The position numbers were made by a program, and so were the translations under genes. 25,759 bases of DNA from an uncultured Candidatus Melainabacteria bacterium (GTDB lineage Bacteria > Cyanobacteriota > Vampirovibrionia > Gastranaerophilales > Gastranaerophilaceae), in assembly GCA_934754855.1 (NCBI GenBank), contig CAKVJR010000012.1, forward strand, positions 1 through 25,759, read 5' to 3'. Below the pieces are notes generated by a model. The model worked only from the letters and a program-made list of their open reading frames with translations. It was not told the origin of the DNA and did not search any database. This document shows, piece by piece, positions 16,501 through 22,175 of the stretch (positions are counted from its first letter, which is position 1; every line of letters starts with the position of its first letter).

Positions 16501-17349
16501 ATTATTAGAAAAAGAACCAATATGTAAGTTATTAATTGTTCCAAGTTTGTTGTAAATAAACCCACCTATAACCGAATTATTAGTGGCAGTTATAGTATTA
16601 TTTTTTACTTCATTCCAATTTATTGATTGAACACTGCTATTCTCATTATTTAAAATTCCGCCGTAAACAACAGCTTTTGCAGTAATTTTATTTTTATTTA
16701 CATCACCGTTCAAATTCAATTCGCCAATAGGTGTTAGTGTTCTTCTATTGTAAATCAAACCTCCATAAACATTTCCTGCTGATGTCATTTCGTTCTCAAT
16801 TAAATCTGTTATAACTCCTTTAGATTTTGCCGTTTGAATATATATCGTTCCTCCAGAAAAATTATTAGTAGTATTTACGCTGCATGAAGAAACACTAACC
16901 TTATTCAAAGTTGCATCACTATCTTCTATTAAAAACAAAACAGACCCATTTGGATAGGCAGATGTTGTTCTACCGCTAATATCAATATTTTCCAATAATA
17001 TAGTTGTATTTGCTTTATCAACATTTATACTGGAATTCTTTCCGGTATATTTCATGTTTTTAAGGGTTAAATTTGAATTATTTGAGAAAATAAATCTTGC
17101 ATCTTTTTCATTTATTAAACTTTTTCCATTCCCATCAATTTCAATTGCTTCAGTTCCAATTTTAATTGTAATCAAACCTGTGATATTTATATTATCTTCA
17201 AATTGTATTCTAGTCGGTTCGGTTGTTTTTTGTATTATACTTTGTAATTCAGTACCAGTAGAAACAGTAACATCTTTAGCAACTACAAAATTATTGCCAC
17301 TAAATATTAATAGCAAAAGAGTTGAATATAATAGTTTTTTCTTTTTCAT
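10570..17349 (-). CDS. Giant autotransporter adhesin with Pmp-like repeats
   Basis: Surface protein of 2259 residues of type V secretion. Order: signal peptide (1 to about 24, basic MKKKK then a hydrophobic stretch ending VVAK); a passenger of Asn/Ser/Thr-rich beta-helix-like repeats (about 25-1950); a C-terminal autotransporter barrel (about 1970-2259), recognised by aromatic beta strands and GGRNGIALTFGFKW near the end. The first part (about 200-800) carries repeated GG(A/V/L)I and FxxN-type motifs (YGGAIAN, FENNYA, FKNNYA), like chlamydial polymorphic membrane proteins. Residues about 1186-1247 and 1699-1760 are an exact duplication. Barrels usually end in an aromatic residue; here nine residues follow the last Trp. 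It has its own promoter. Likely role is adhesion or surface display; the ligand cannot be predicted. It looks more AT-rich than the enzymes to the left, but I did not count this. Confidence 0.9.
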   Translation of the reverse strand: MKKKKLLYSTLLLLIFSGNNFVVAKDVTVSTGTELQSIIQKTTEPTRIQFEDNINITGLITIKIGTEAIEIDGNGKSLINEKDARFIFSNNSNLTLKNMKYTGKNSSINVDKANTTILLENIDISGRTTSAYPNGSVLFLIEDSDATLNKVSVSSCSVNTTNNFSGGTIYIQTAKSKGVITDLIENEMTSAGNVYGGLIYNRRTLTPIGELNLNGDVNKNKITAKAVVYGGILNNENSSVQSINWNEVKNNTITATNNSVIGGFIYNKLGTINNLHIGSFSNNEINSNLKIDGGLIYNENGTINSTLEIEQIIGNTIKAKTDFNGLITNIAANIDSISIGSVSNNNIEMNFLRGGVINLQGANINDITIGEINNNNIIGNENSTSTGFVLYLRESSTDSKISSNIGNLTVRQITGNTIRAKNITSFLFRSALVPVENATVISKNGNVTVDEISNNNLVATDCDENARGGMIYNFLHGGLKTTNTTVSIGDINLKQVSNNRLESTISDSDSDNAKALGGRHASGGIIANSIQFCQGNAIIKSINGEYIGNSLVSNSKIMDASGGVISNSISGNGNAFVGIGYTLDENNKIIPVADAILGTYKNNSVQSTELSSNGGVIANHVEKSPEHNDIAQIGNIKAYFSGNYALSTKNSAYGGAIANFYAKSENDYKNAIIDSINSIFENNYAKTESADASKGAYGGAIINTATIKAINNSIFKNNYASSVNGSSAHGGAIYTRQDLVINANNNGLSEFTGNYVTVDDGVTKNYEAINVGAAGKTLTLNATTHGTILLNDYINGVNGYNVLLTGDSTGTIKLFNKADIKGGANVTVGGNVVIDTADGIIQNFSEFNSLNSSTSAKYNIDIDLSKANGGKLDYTIGDKIADGFTTQASSNGSIITLDSLNFLGNSFEDFLDKNLKIQIIQNNENTDDLQLALSDKLAPLTSTAGQIKHIVTTKTNSITPTANYKDVFGSITTTKDIYGILGLNKTNTTNDSLNLKVTKIDTDIVSITSDALVALTNTELKDNDGNILDKTFNLFDEDSLGNKTPANYKLSDNLGSIYKNLNIVGATKTDTLGEITLSELDLNGKSSFVVNSGSTLNISGIKLKGNETVITNNNGILNFANNNIIDGKITGTSATNTGILGINANNLDVALINNGTLNLGAGNIEKEITGSGLTNILDVVTNNAFISQNVNVDSTGKLTVEANIGNLTNRGEVSSNANNLTGTVNNSGILNLSGALDKAILGNGTTKVNGILNLAPSAIIDGVLDLNNGTISTSDLSYSKYDIKTIDGVGNATIDVDWSNSKADTFNSTSGRGVLNLTLNQTGTENIWDTKTIRITNGGVGIFLDTITGEKEKEILGSDDLRANVDWSDKFGAWKRTDTYSETTSAIKSNGSLVNDTIQYEVKKTNEGIKTYITDSDTLALIIQNTVAGSKDKTFTTTNANNIYTVQENLGILADNLRISGTSDGTNTSTIVLGDKQGITIADANSLTVKDVKISSDGLIINATSNKAKITLDNATLQGDVLNQGDLSVKNSTLVSKITGTGKTDIDTTGNVIVSELMQTELTNTGKLNVNNLEISTNANNTGSITNNGLRSEIKNLTNSGIINGEGELAISGDSINSGNISQSIIKVSGALDNTLGTLTTTDKIENTGNITTVADKIIATNGIINENHLTLTNGTLTSQVSGTGTTNIIGTVTNNAIVSQNVNVDSTGKLTVEANIGNLTNRGEVSSNANNLTGTVNNSGILNLSGALDKAILGNGTTKIAGDSFTILDGAAVKGILDINNQTLNILATNTTNMFNDVNVNSGALNLINNSINNLSANSFKISGNVNLLIDADLKNSVMDRLPSTTVANGLITVKGINLLSDSASEKTYIPFAYDNFKDKVQTNITTVGKDVNNEYQTTAFAPIYKYDVSYNPNNGNFLFSRGGGKSSVDFNPAVLSGAVNSQVGAYSAINETFSYAFRHADYSFMPLPKKIRILGNRYAISEPRAIQYKNDYSKAGGTWYQPYANFENVGLSNGPRVDIQSYGSLIGGDSRYKQFKRGWGTVITPYIGYNGTSQSYSGVSTTTNGGILGLTQTFYNGEFFTALTINAGASNGESHTMYGKENYTALMAGIGSKTGYNFEFNNGKFIIQPSILTAYSYVNTFDYTNSAGVKISSDPLHSIQFHPSIKFMGNIGKGWQPYARAGMVWNILNETKFTANDIRLPEMSIKPYVEYGVGVQKNWNDKCSGFLQSMLREGGRNGIALTFGFKWTIGNESKPIK
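12070..12254 (-). repeat. Copy 2 of a perfect 185-bp in-frame duplication in the autotransporter gene
   Basis: By direct comparison it is identical to 13609-13793, offset 1539 bases (513 codons). It encodes residues about 1699-1760, including VDSTGKLTVEANIGNL and LSGALDKAILGNGT. Outside the block the two sequences diverge quickly. Confidence 0.9.
13609..13793 (-). repeat. Copy 1 of a perfect 185-bp in-frame duplication in the autotransporter gene
   Basis: Partner of 12070-12254, encoding residues about 1186-1247. No substitution or indel was seen across the 185 bases, silent sites included, so the copies are recent or kept alike by gene conversion. Confidence 0.9.
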
Positions 17350-17383
17350 TTCGGCTATTTCTCAGGTCTTTTATTAAAAATTC

Positions 17384-17412
17384 ATTATAATATAAATCGA
17401 GTATTAATGCAA
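17384..17412 (-). promoter_or_regulatory. Autotransporter promoter
   Basis: On the minus strand TTGCAT (17407-17412), a 17-base spacer and a perfect TATAAT (17384-17389). The ATG lies 34 bases downstream and has only a weak GAG-type ribosome site. Confidence 0.75.
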
Positions 17413-17545
17413 CTAAATCAAGAATCACTTCTTACGCCAAAATCATTTATTGCATTTTCGTCCTTTTCCACAAAAAATCTCCATTATCAAACAAAATTAA
17501 AACAAACGTTTGATTAAAACAATGGAAAAATAAAAATTTACACAC

Positions 17546-17582
17546 AAAAAAAAAGACCCTATGAAAATCATAGAGTCTTTTA
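17546..17582 (-). terminator. Rho-independent terminator after the coiled-coil NlpC-like gene
   Basis: On the minus strand AAAAGACTCTATGA and TCATAGGGTCTTTT pair (one G-U) around a short T loop, followed by a T run. It begins ten bases after the stop at 17592, so the autotransporter promoter further along is independent of this gene. Confidence 0.9.
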
Positions 17583-17591
17583 AGAATTTGT

Positions 17592-19535
17592 TTATGCAAA
17601 CGGATAATAGACCGTGAATTTGCCTTCCAATTTCAGCCCTTCGGGGATTCCGTCCGTCAAGTTCGAGCCGTTTCCGAGAGAAATTGAAATATGTCCGACA
17701 CCGACATTTTGTTGCCAAAGAACGATAGAGCCTGCGGGCAAATTAGCCAAGTCATCGAATTTTACCGACGTATCTTCGATAAAGTGTTTTGCGAACTCAG
17801 CCGCTTCGGGAGCGTTTGTTTTGATGTATTCAATCAAATCGGCAGTGGTTGAAAGTGCCGTCGGGACGACGTTTTGTTCAAGATAGTCAAAGCCCTTGTT
17901 CAAAACATCAAGCACCCCGTCTATGCAATCGCCTGCGGTTTCTTTTACCTTGCCTGCAATATCCGCCAATTTTCCACCGATTGCATTGCTATATGCGGCT
18001 TTTGTGTTGGCAGAATATTCTTCTTGTTTTTCTTCATTTTGTTTTTGAGAAATTGCAGTGTTGATTTCGTTTATGCGATTTTGCGTTTCCGAGATTGCAC
18101 TTTGAGCGTTAGAAATTGCCGAAGATTTAACGTTTTGCAATTCTGCTTTTGCATTGTCATAAGCGGCTTTTTCCTCATACAAAGCCTGATTTTCGTTTTG
18201 AAGTTTTGCTTCAAATTCTGTTTTTTGTTGCTGAATTTCAACCAATTCCGCATCGAGTTGAGTTTTTTCCTCTTCCATTTTTGCGAGCAATTCTTTTTGG
18301 TTGTTCAAATCCTCTAATGCAGCCTGTTCTTCTTGTTCTGCCTGTGCTATTTCCTGAGAAATTGCACTGATTTGAGATTCAATCGAACTTCTGAGCGAAG
18401 CAATTTGGGCATCTTGTTCTTCATCGCCCGTAAAACTGCTCAACGCACTTAATTGCGACTCTAAAGAACTTTTTTGGGATTTCAAAGATTCTGTTGTAGA
18501 TTTAGCATTTTCATATTTTGTTTCACAATTTGAAATTACAACATTTTGGTTGGTAATTTCCTGTTCTTTTTCCGTGATTTGTTGTTCTTTTTCGGTCAAA
18601 TTCGTTTCAATTTCTCTGAATTGGTTAGCGAGTTCGACGTTAACTTCCTCAAGTTTTGCTGCATAAGCGTTAAATTCGTTTTCAACAACCGCTTGTTGTG
18701 CTTGGATTTCAGGTGAATTACCGTTAACAGCATCAGCCAAATCCTGTTGTTGAGTACTCAAAGTCGATTCGGCACTGCTGAGTTCAGAATTTAACTCTTC
18801 AATGCTCATTGAACTTAAACCGCCAGTTTGAGCCGATGAGATTTTATTTTTACCTGCAACTGACGACCCGCCGCCCGATGATGAAACAGATGATGTCGAT
18901 GTTCCCGAAGTACCTGATGTGCCCGATGAACTTGCTGCTCCGCCTGTTGAGCCTGCTGAATTTGTTTTATTTGTTGCATTTGAATTTGTGCCTGATGAGA
19001 TGTTGTTTGCGGCATTGTTAACTAATTTTTGAGCATTTTTCAATTTTTCTTCCCAAATAGGACCCTCAAGTCCTAAATCAGCGAGGTTTTTGCCCTCTAA
19101 ATAGCCTGATTCGCCCATAATTTGAAAAGCGACTTCAATAAATTTTTCGTTATAATCGGCAGAATTGGGGTCAATATCGCCTAATTTATCATTAATTTTT
19201 TCCAAAAGATTATGAGGAAGAGATTGTTTCAAAGAATTGACGGCATCAGCATTTGAGGTACTTGTTTCTTTTTGTTGTTTATCGTTAACACCGACAGCAA
19301 GTTTATTTTCAACATTTTCCTCGGCTTGAGGTTTTGCCTCTAAATCGTCAATCGAGTCCAAATCAAAATTTTGGGTATCTATTTTTGCGGTTTCATCAAC
19401 CGTTTGAGTAACAATATCAGTATTTTTCTGCTGATTATTTTCGACCTTTGTTTCTGTATTTTCATTATTAATTTTAGACTTTTTTATTTTAAAAAGGTCA
19501 ATCATCTTGCTGTCAGCATTAAAGAATGTACTCAT
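17592..19535 (-). CDS. Coiled-coil protein with C-terminal NlpC/CHAP-like cysteine-peptidase domain
   Basis: A 647-residue protein with four parts: an acidic, Gln/Asn/Thr-rich N-terminus (1-175); a Ser/Gly/Thr/Asn linker (about 177-235, with SGTSGTSGTS); a long coiled coil (about 240-510, Glu/Gln/Ala/Leu-rich); and a C-terminal domain (about 515-647). That end has GDC (Cys 537) at the start of a helix and, about 78 residues on, GHISISLGNG (His 615) after LPAGSIVLW. This is the order of Cys and His in NlpC/P60 and CHAP peptidoglycan amidases, and the coiled-coil plus hydrolase layout recalls PcsB/CwlO. No signal peptide or membrane segment is visible, so how it would reach the wall is unclear. 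Catalysis is inferred from two residues. Start: ATG with GGGG eight bases upstream; Met 11 is an alternative. Confidence 0.65.
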   Translation of the reverse strand: MSTFFNADSKMIDLFKIKKSKINNENTETKVENNQQKNTDIVTQTVDETAKIDTQNFDLDSIDDLEAKPQAEENVENKLAVGVNDKQQKETSTSNADAVNSLKQSLPHNLLEKINDKLGDIDPNSADYNEKFIEVAFQIMGESGYLEGKNLADLGLEGPIWEEKLKNAQKLVNNAANNISSGTNSNATNKTNSAGSTGGAASSSGTSGTSGTSTSSVSSSGGGSSVAGKNKISSAQTGGLSSMSIEELNSELSSAESTLSTQQQDLADAVNGNSPEIQAQQAVVENEFNAYAAKLEEVNVELANQFREIETNLTEKEQQITEKEQEITNQNVVISNCETKYENAKSTTESLKSQKSSLESQLSALSSFTGDEEQDAQIASLRSSIESQISAISQEIAQAEQEEQAALEDLNNQKELLAKMEEEKTQLDAELVEIQQQKTEFEAKLQNENQALYEEKAAYDNAKAELQNVKSSAISNAQSAISETQNRINEINTAISQKQNEEKQEEYSANTKAAYSNAIGGKLADIAGKVKETAGDCIDGVLDVLNKGFDYLEQNVVPTALSTTADLIEYIKTNAPEAAEFAKHFIEDTSVKFDDLANLPAGSIVLWQQNVGVGHISISLGNGSNLTDGIPEGLKLEGKFTVYYPFA

Positions 19536-19553
19536 AAATATACCCCATTTCTA

Positions 19554-19582
19554 CTTTATATATAAAGTATATCAGCCTGATA
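19554..19582. promoter_or_regulatory. Palindromic promoter region of the coiled-coil NlpC-like gene
   Basis: Two adjacent palindromes lie just upstream of the minus-strand ATG: CTTTATATATAAAG (19554-19567) and TATCAGCCTGATA (19570-19582, perfect around one base). On the minus strand TTGAAA lies just upstream of the second palindrome and TATACT overlaps its end at 15-base spacing, so a bound regulator would block a promoter here. The spacing is short, so the promoter itself is uncertain. Confidence 0.35.
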
Positions 19583-19756
19583 AAAGTTTCAAAATAATTC
19601 ATTTTATTGAGATAATGTTACACAAATACTACAAAAATTAAAAGTACAAATACAAAATTTTTGCAAAAAAAAACTATCCTATCGGGCATAGATGATTATG
19701 ATTGTCGTAAACCTAATCAAATGTTAAATTTCGAAATACAAAAAGAAAGGAATTTT

Positions 19757-20320
19757 ATGAAATCTATTACAACATTTGATTTACAATATGCTCATCGTTT
19801 TTATGAATTCAGAGGTGAGGCTCAATATCTTCACGGACATACCGGAACGTTAACAATTGAAGTCGAAGATTCAATAAACACGGGCGTAAATATGGTTTAC
19901 CCCTGCAACGAAATAAAAAAAGTTGCATGGAGTATATTACAAAACTTTGACCACGCTTTGATTTTGAGAGAAGATGACCCGATTTTGCCCGCAATACTTG
20001 AAGTTTACGAAAAACAGGGCATCAAAAACGGTGCACCTCAAAATACTATGAAAGGGGAAGCGTTCAAAACAAATCTTGCCGTTGCATACCCCGATTGCAG
20101 ACTCGTCGTAACAAAAGAATCTATGACTGTCGAAGGTATGATTAAAATTGTTTATGACCTTTTAAAAGATAAATTAAACATCTCAAAAATAACCTTTACA
20201 AGCGGAGATAATGCCGCAAGCGAGGAATACGAAGTTAACAAAACAATCGAAAGATGCCCGAGATGCGGAATTTCGTTAAACGAAAACGGCGTTTGCCCGA
20301 AATGCGGGTACAAAAAATAA
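19757..20320 (+). CDS. QueD/PTPS-family protein with C-terminal zinc ribbon, catalytic Cys absent
   Basis: Homologue of 6-carboxytetrahydropterin synthase/6-pyruvoyltetrahydropterin synthase, 187 residues. The zinc triad is present (His 13 in AHRF, His 26 and His 28 in LHGH), as is the Asp-His pair in FDHALIL (about 76-77). In QueD the catalytic Cys lies four residues before the first His of LHGH; here that position is Ala 22. The ETPT-type pterin-binding Glu near the C-terminus also seems replaced (FTSGDNAASEEY). A rubredoxin-like ribbon, CPRCG then CPKCG, is added at the end (about 166-184). The start is the ATG with AAAGG just upstream; an in-frame TTG at 19661 would add unrelated sequence. 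Pterin chemistry is therefore likely changed or lost. It stands alone between opposite-strand genes, with a terminator behind. Confidence 0.8.
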   Translation: MKSITTFDLQYAHRFYEFRGEAQYLHGHTGTLTIEVEDSINTGVNMVYPCNEIKKVAWSILQNFDHALILREDDPILPAILEVYEKQGIKNGAPQNTMKGEAFKTNLAVAYPDCRLVVTKESMTVEGMIKIVYDLLKDKLNISKITFTSGDNAASEEYEVNKTIERCPRCGISLNENGVCPKCGYKK

Positions 20321-20328
20321 GAAACTTC

Positions 20329-20363
20329 AACCACCGCCTCAAAAAGCGGTGGTTTTATTTTTC
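20329..20363 (+). terminator. Rho-independent terminator after the QueD-like gene
   Basis: AACCACCGC (20329-20337) and GCGGTGGTT (20346-20354) form a perfect nine-base stem with an 8-base loop, followed by TTATTTTT. It lies between convergent genes and may also slow minus-strand transcripts, but that side has no T run. Confidence 0.9.
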
Positions 20364-20367
20364 AGAA

Positions 20368-22155
20368 CTAATCAACAACCACAATAACTTTATTCAGATT
20401 TTGATAATTTTTCGGGATATCAAATTTCCAAACGGTATTTCCGCTATCGTCCTCCCGATATTTTTCAAATCCCAACAATCGGTAAAAATCTTTAACCATC
20501 GAATTTTTAGCCGTCGGAAAATAATAGCCGTAAATCGTTTTGATATTCTCTGAAACAGCCTTCTCAACGAGTTCGTCCATCATCGCAAATTCGACATTCC
20601 TCTTTATAACACGACAACTCATCAGCCAAAGATTAATATGCAATTCATTTCTATCTTCGCCAATATTCCCGATTATTGCACTTACGACGCCGTTATCGCC
20701 GAATTTATCGCACAATTTTGCATACAAAGTCACATATTCATTATCGTTTGCAATATTTTCAATTTCTGCCTGAGTATATCTTTTTGTCGTAAGGTTAAAT
20801 TGGTTGGTTTTATTTATCATTTGAGCAATTCTTGACATATACATCGGCTCGAAATTTTTAATTTCGCATTTCATTTCCAATGATTTTAAATAGTCCTCAT
20901 AATTTACGAAATCAGCCTGAAAATCCAATCTTTTTTTATTTTCATTATACATTTTTGTTCGATTTGCATCATCTTGAGAAAATGATGTTACCTCAAAAAA
21001 TCCTGATTTATCAAGGATTTTGACATAATTTTCGGGCTTATCCATATCAAGAGTACTCACCTCGGGAAATTGCATTGAAATCATTTCACGCTCTGCCGGA
21101 TTATCGTCAACAAAAACAAAACTTTCAGGCAAAAGATTTAATTCCGTTGCCGTTTCTGACAAATTTTGGCTTTTGGGATTCCAATTTGCTTTAATTGAAA
21201 CGAAATCATCTTTTTTCAACGCACAATCAGGTCTGTCAAGTCCCGCCAATGCGTCCTTTTCCTCATTTTTAGAATTAATCGAAAGAACGACACCCAAATC
21301 TTTCAACTTTTTCAAATATTTTTGAAACTCAAAATATGTTTCTCCAAGAGGTGTTCCATTTCCTGTTTCAATATTTTCAACCCCGTCATCGGCGACAATT
21401 CCGCCCCAAATAGTATTATCCAAATCCAAATTTAAAATCTTTTTATTCTTTCCGAAAATCGATTTAATAATATTCGCCACATTAAAAGACAAATAAGGAA
21501 TAGCAGGCACGGACACCGCATATTTATACAAATGCCAATAATAAGGCTCTGACCATTTTTCCAAGCCGTAACTTGACGAAATGTAGTTTATGTCACAAAT
21601 ATAAAAATTGTCATTTACCTGTGCGTAATCATAAAATTTGAGGTTCAATCTCGTTATGAAATTCACATAACCGTGTATGTCGCTCGCATCTTTGTTTCCT
21701 AACAGGCGGAAATACGGGTATTCAAAGTTGTTTTGAATAATCGGACAATGGTATTTTTCAGAAAGATTTGACCAAATTTTTTCAAATTTTTCATAACAAC
21801 CGTCAAGTTTTTGCTCAATAATGGCTTTATCGTCTGAAATATCGGGGAAATCGACAATATTTCTGATGCTTGTGCATAAATATATTATATCGGGCTTAAC
21901 CTCTTTCAACTCCTCGTTTTCAAACATTCCGTCTTCAAAAAATCTGTTATATTGAGATTCATAAAAATTCGGCTTGATTCCGTTGTTTAACAAAAATAAT
22001 TCCAACACTGATTTAATGTCATTGGTCATTACTCCGCCCAAAATGGCGATGTTTTTTTCTGAAAAATTTGTGTTTTTTACAAGCAATTGCCGCTTTATCG
22101 ACTTTTTATTTTTCAAAATTTCTTCAGGGTTAAACGGGTAATCAAGTTCTTTCAT
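20368..22155 (-). CDS. FkbH-like HAD-IIIC protein (glyceryl-ACP loading type)
   Basis: A 595-residue protein of the FkbH family. Characterised members take 1,3-bisphosphoglycerate, remove phosphate and leave a glyceryl group on a carrier protein. An N-terminal domain (about 35-230, SGNH-like in FkbH relatives) is followed by the HAD core: DLDNTIWGG (Asp 244, Asp 246, Thr 248), INSKNEE (293-299), KANWNPKS (Lys 322, Lys 328) and VFVDDNPAER (347-356). A GNAT-like end (about 420-590) holds NKTNQFNLTTKRYT. All HAD catalytic residues are present. No signal peptide is visible, so it acts in the cytosol. The ATG has AAGGA six bases upstream and lies 20 bases after the MBOAT stop; it is the last gene of an ACP-MBOAT-FkbH operon. 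The acyl group itself is inferred from family. Confidence 0.88.
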   Translation of the reverse strand: MKELDYPFNPEEILKNKKSIKRQLLVKNTNFSEKNIAILGGVMTNDIKSVLELFLLNNGIKPNFYESQYNRFFEDGMFENEELKEVKPDIIYLCTSIRNIVDFPDISDDKAIIEQKLDGCYEKFEKIWSNLSEKYHCPIIQNNFEYPYFRLLGNKDASDIHGYVNFITRLNLKFYDYAQVNDNFYICDINYISSSYGLEKWSEPYYWHLYKYAVSVPAIPYLSFNVANIIKSIFGKNKKILNLDLDNTIWGGIVADDGVENIETGNGTPLGETYFEFQKYLKKLKDLGVVLSINSKNEEKDALAGLDRPDCALKKDDFVSIKANWNPKSQNLSETATELNLLPESFVFVDDNPAEREMISMQFPEVSTLDMDKPENYVKILDKSGFFEVTSFSQDDANRTKMYNENKKRLDFQADFVNYEDYLKSLEMKCEIKNFEPMYMSRIAQMINKTNQFNLTTKRYTQAEIENIANDNEYVTLYAKLCDKFGDNGVVSAIIGNIGEDRNELHINLWLMSCRVIKRNVEFAMMDELVEKAVSENIKTIYGYYFPTAKNSMVKDFYRLLGFEKYREDDSGNTVWKFDIPKNYQNLNKVIVVVD

Positions 22156-22175
22156 CTGTTATCCTTTTGCGAAAA

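Noticed and set aside
10570..17349. Long plus-strand open frames opposite the autotransporter (for example 12500-12781, 13134-13433, 13793-14209)
   Set aside because: They mirror a repetitive Asn/Thr-rich gene read backwards, have no ribosome sites or family motifs, and the minus frame has signal peptide and barrel.
19583..19756. PreQ1 riboswitch upstream of the QueD-like gene
   Set aside because: I looked for a preQ1-type stem and A-rich tail pairing and found no convincing match; no clear promoter could be assigned either.
19661..19757. N-terminal extension of the QueD-like protein from an upstream TTG
   Set aside because: The family N-terminus begins at the ATG at 19757, which has AAAGG directly before it; the extension resembles nothing in the family.
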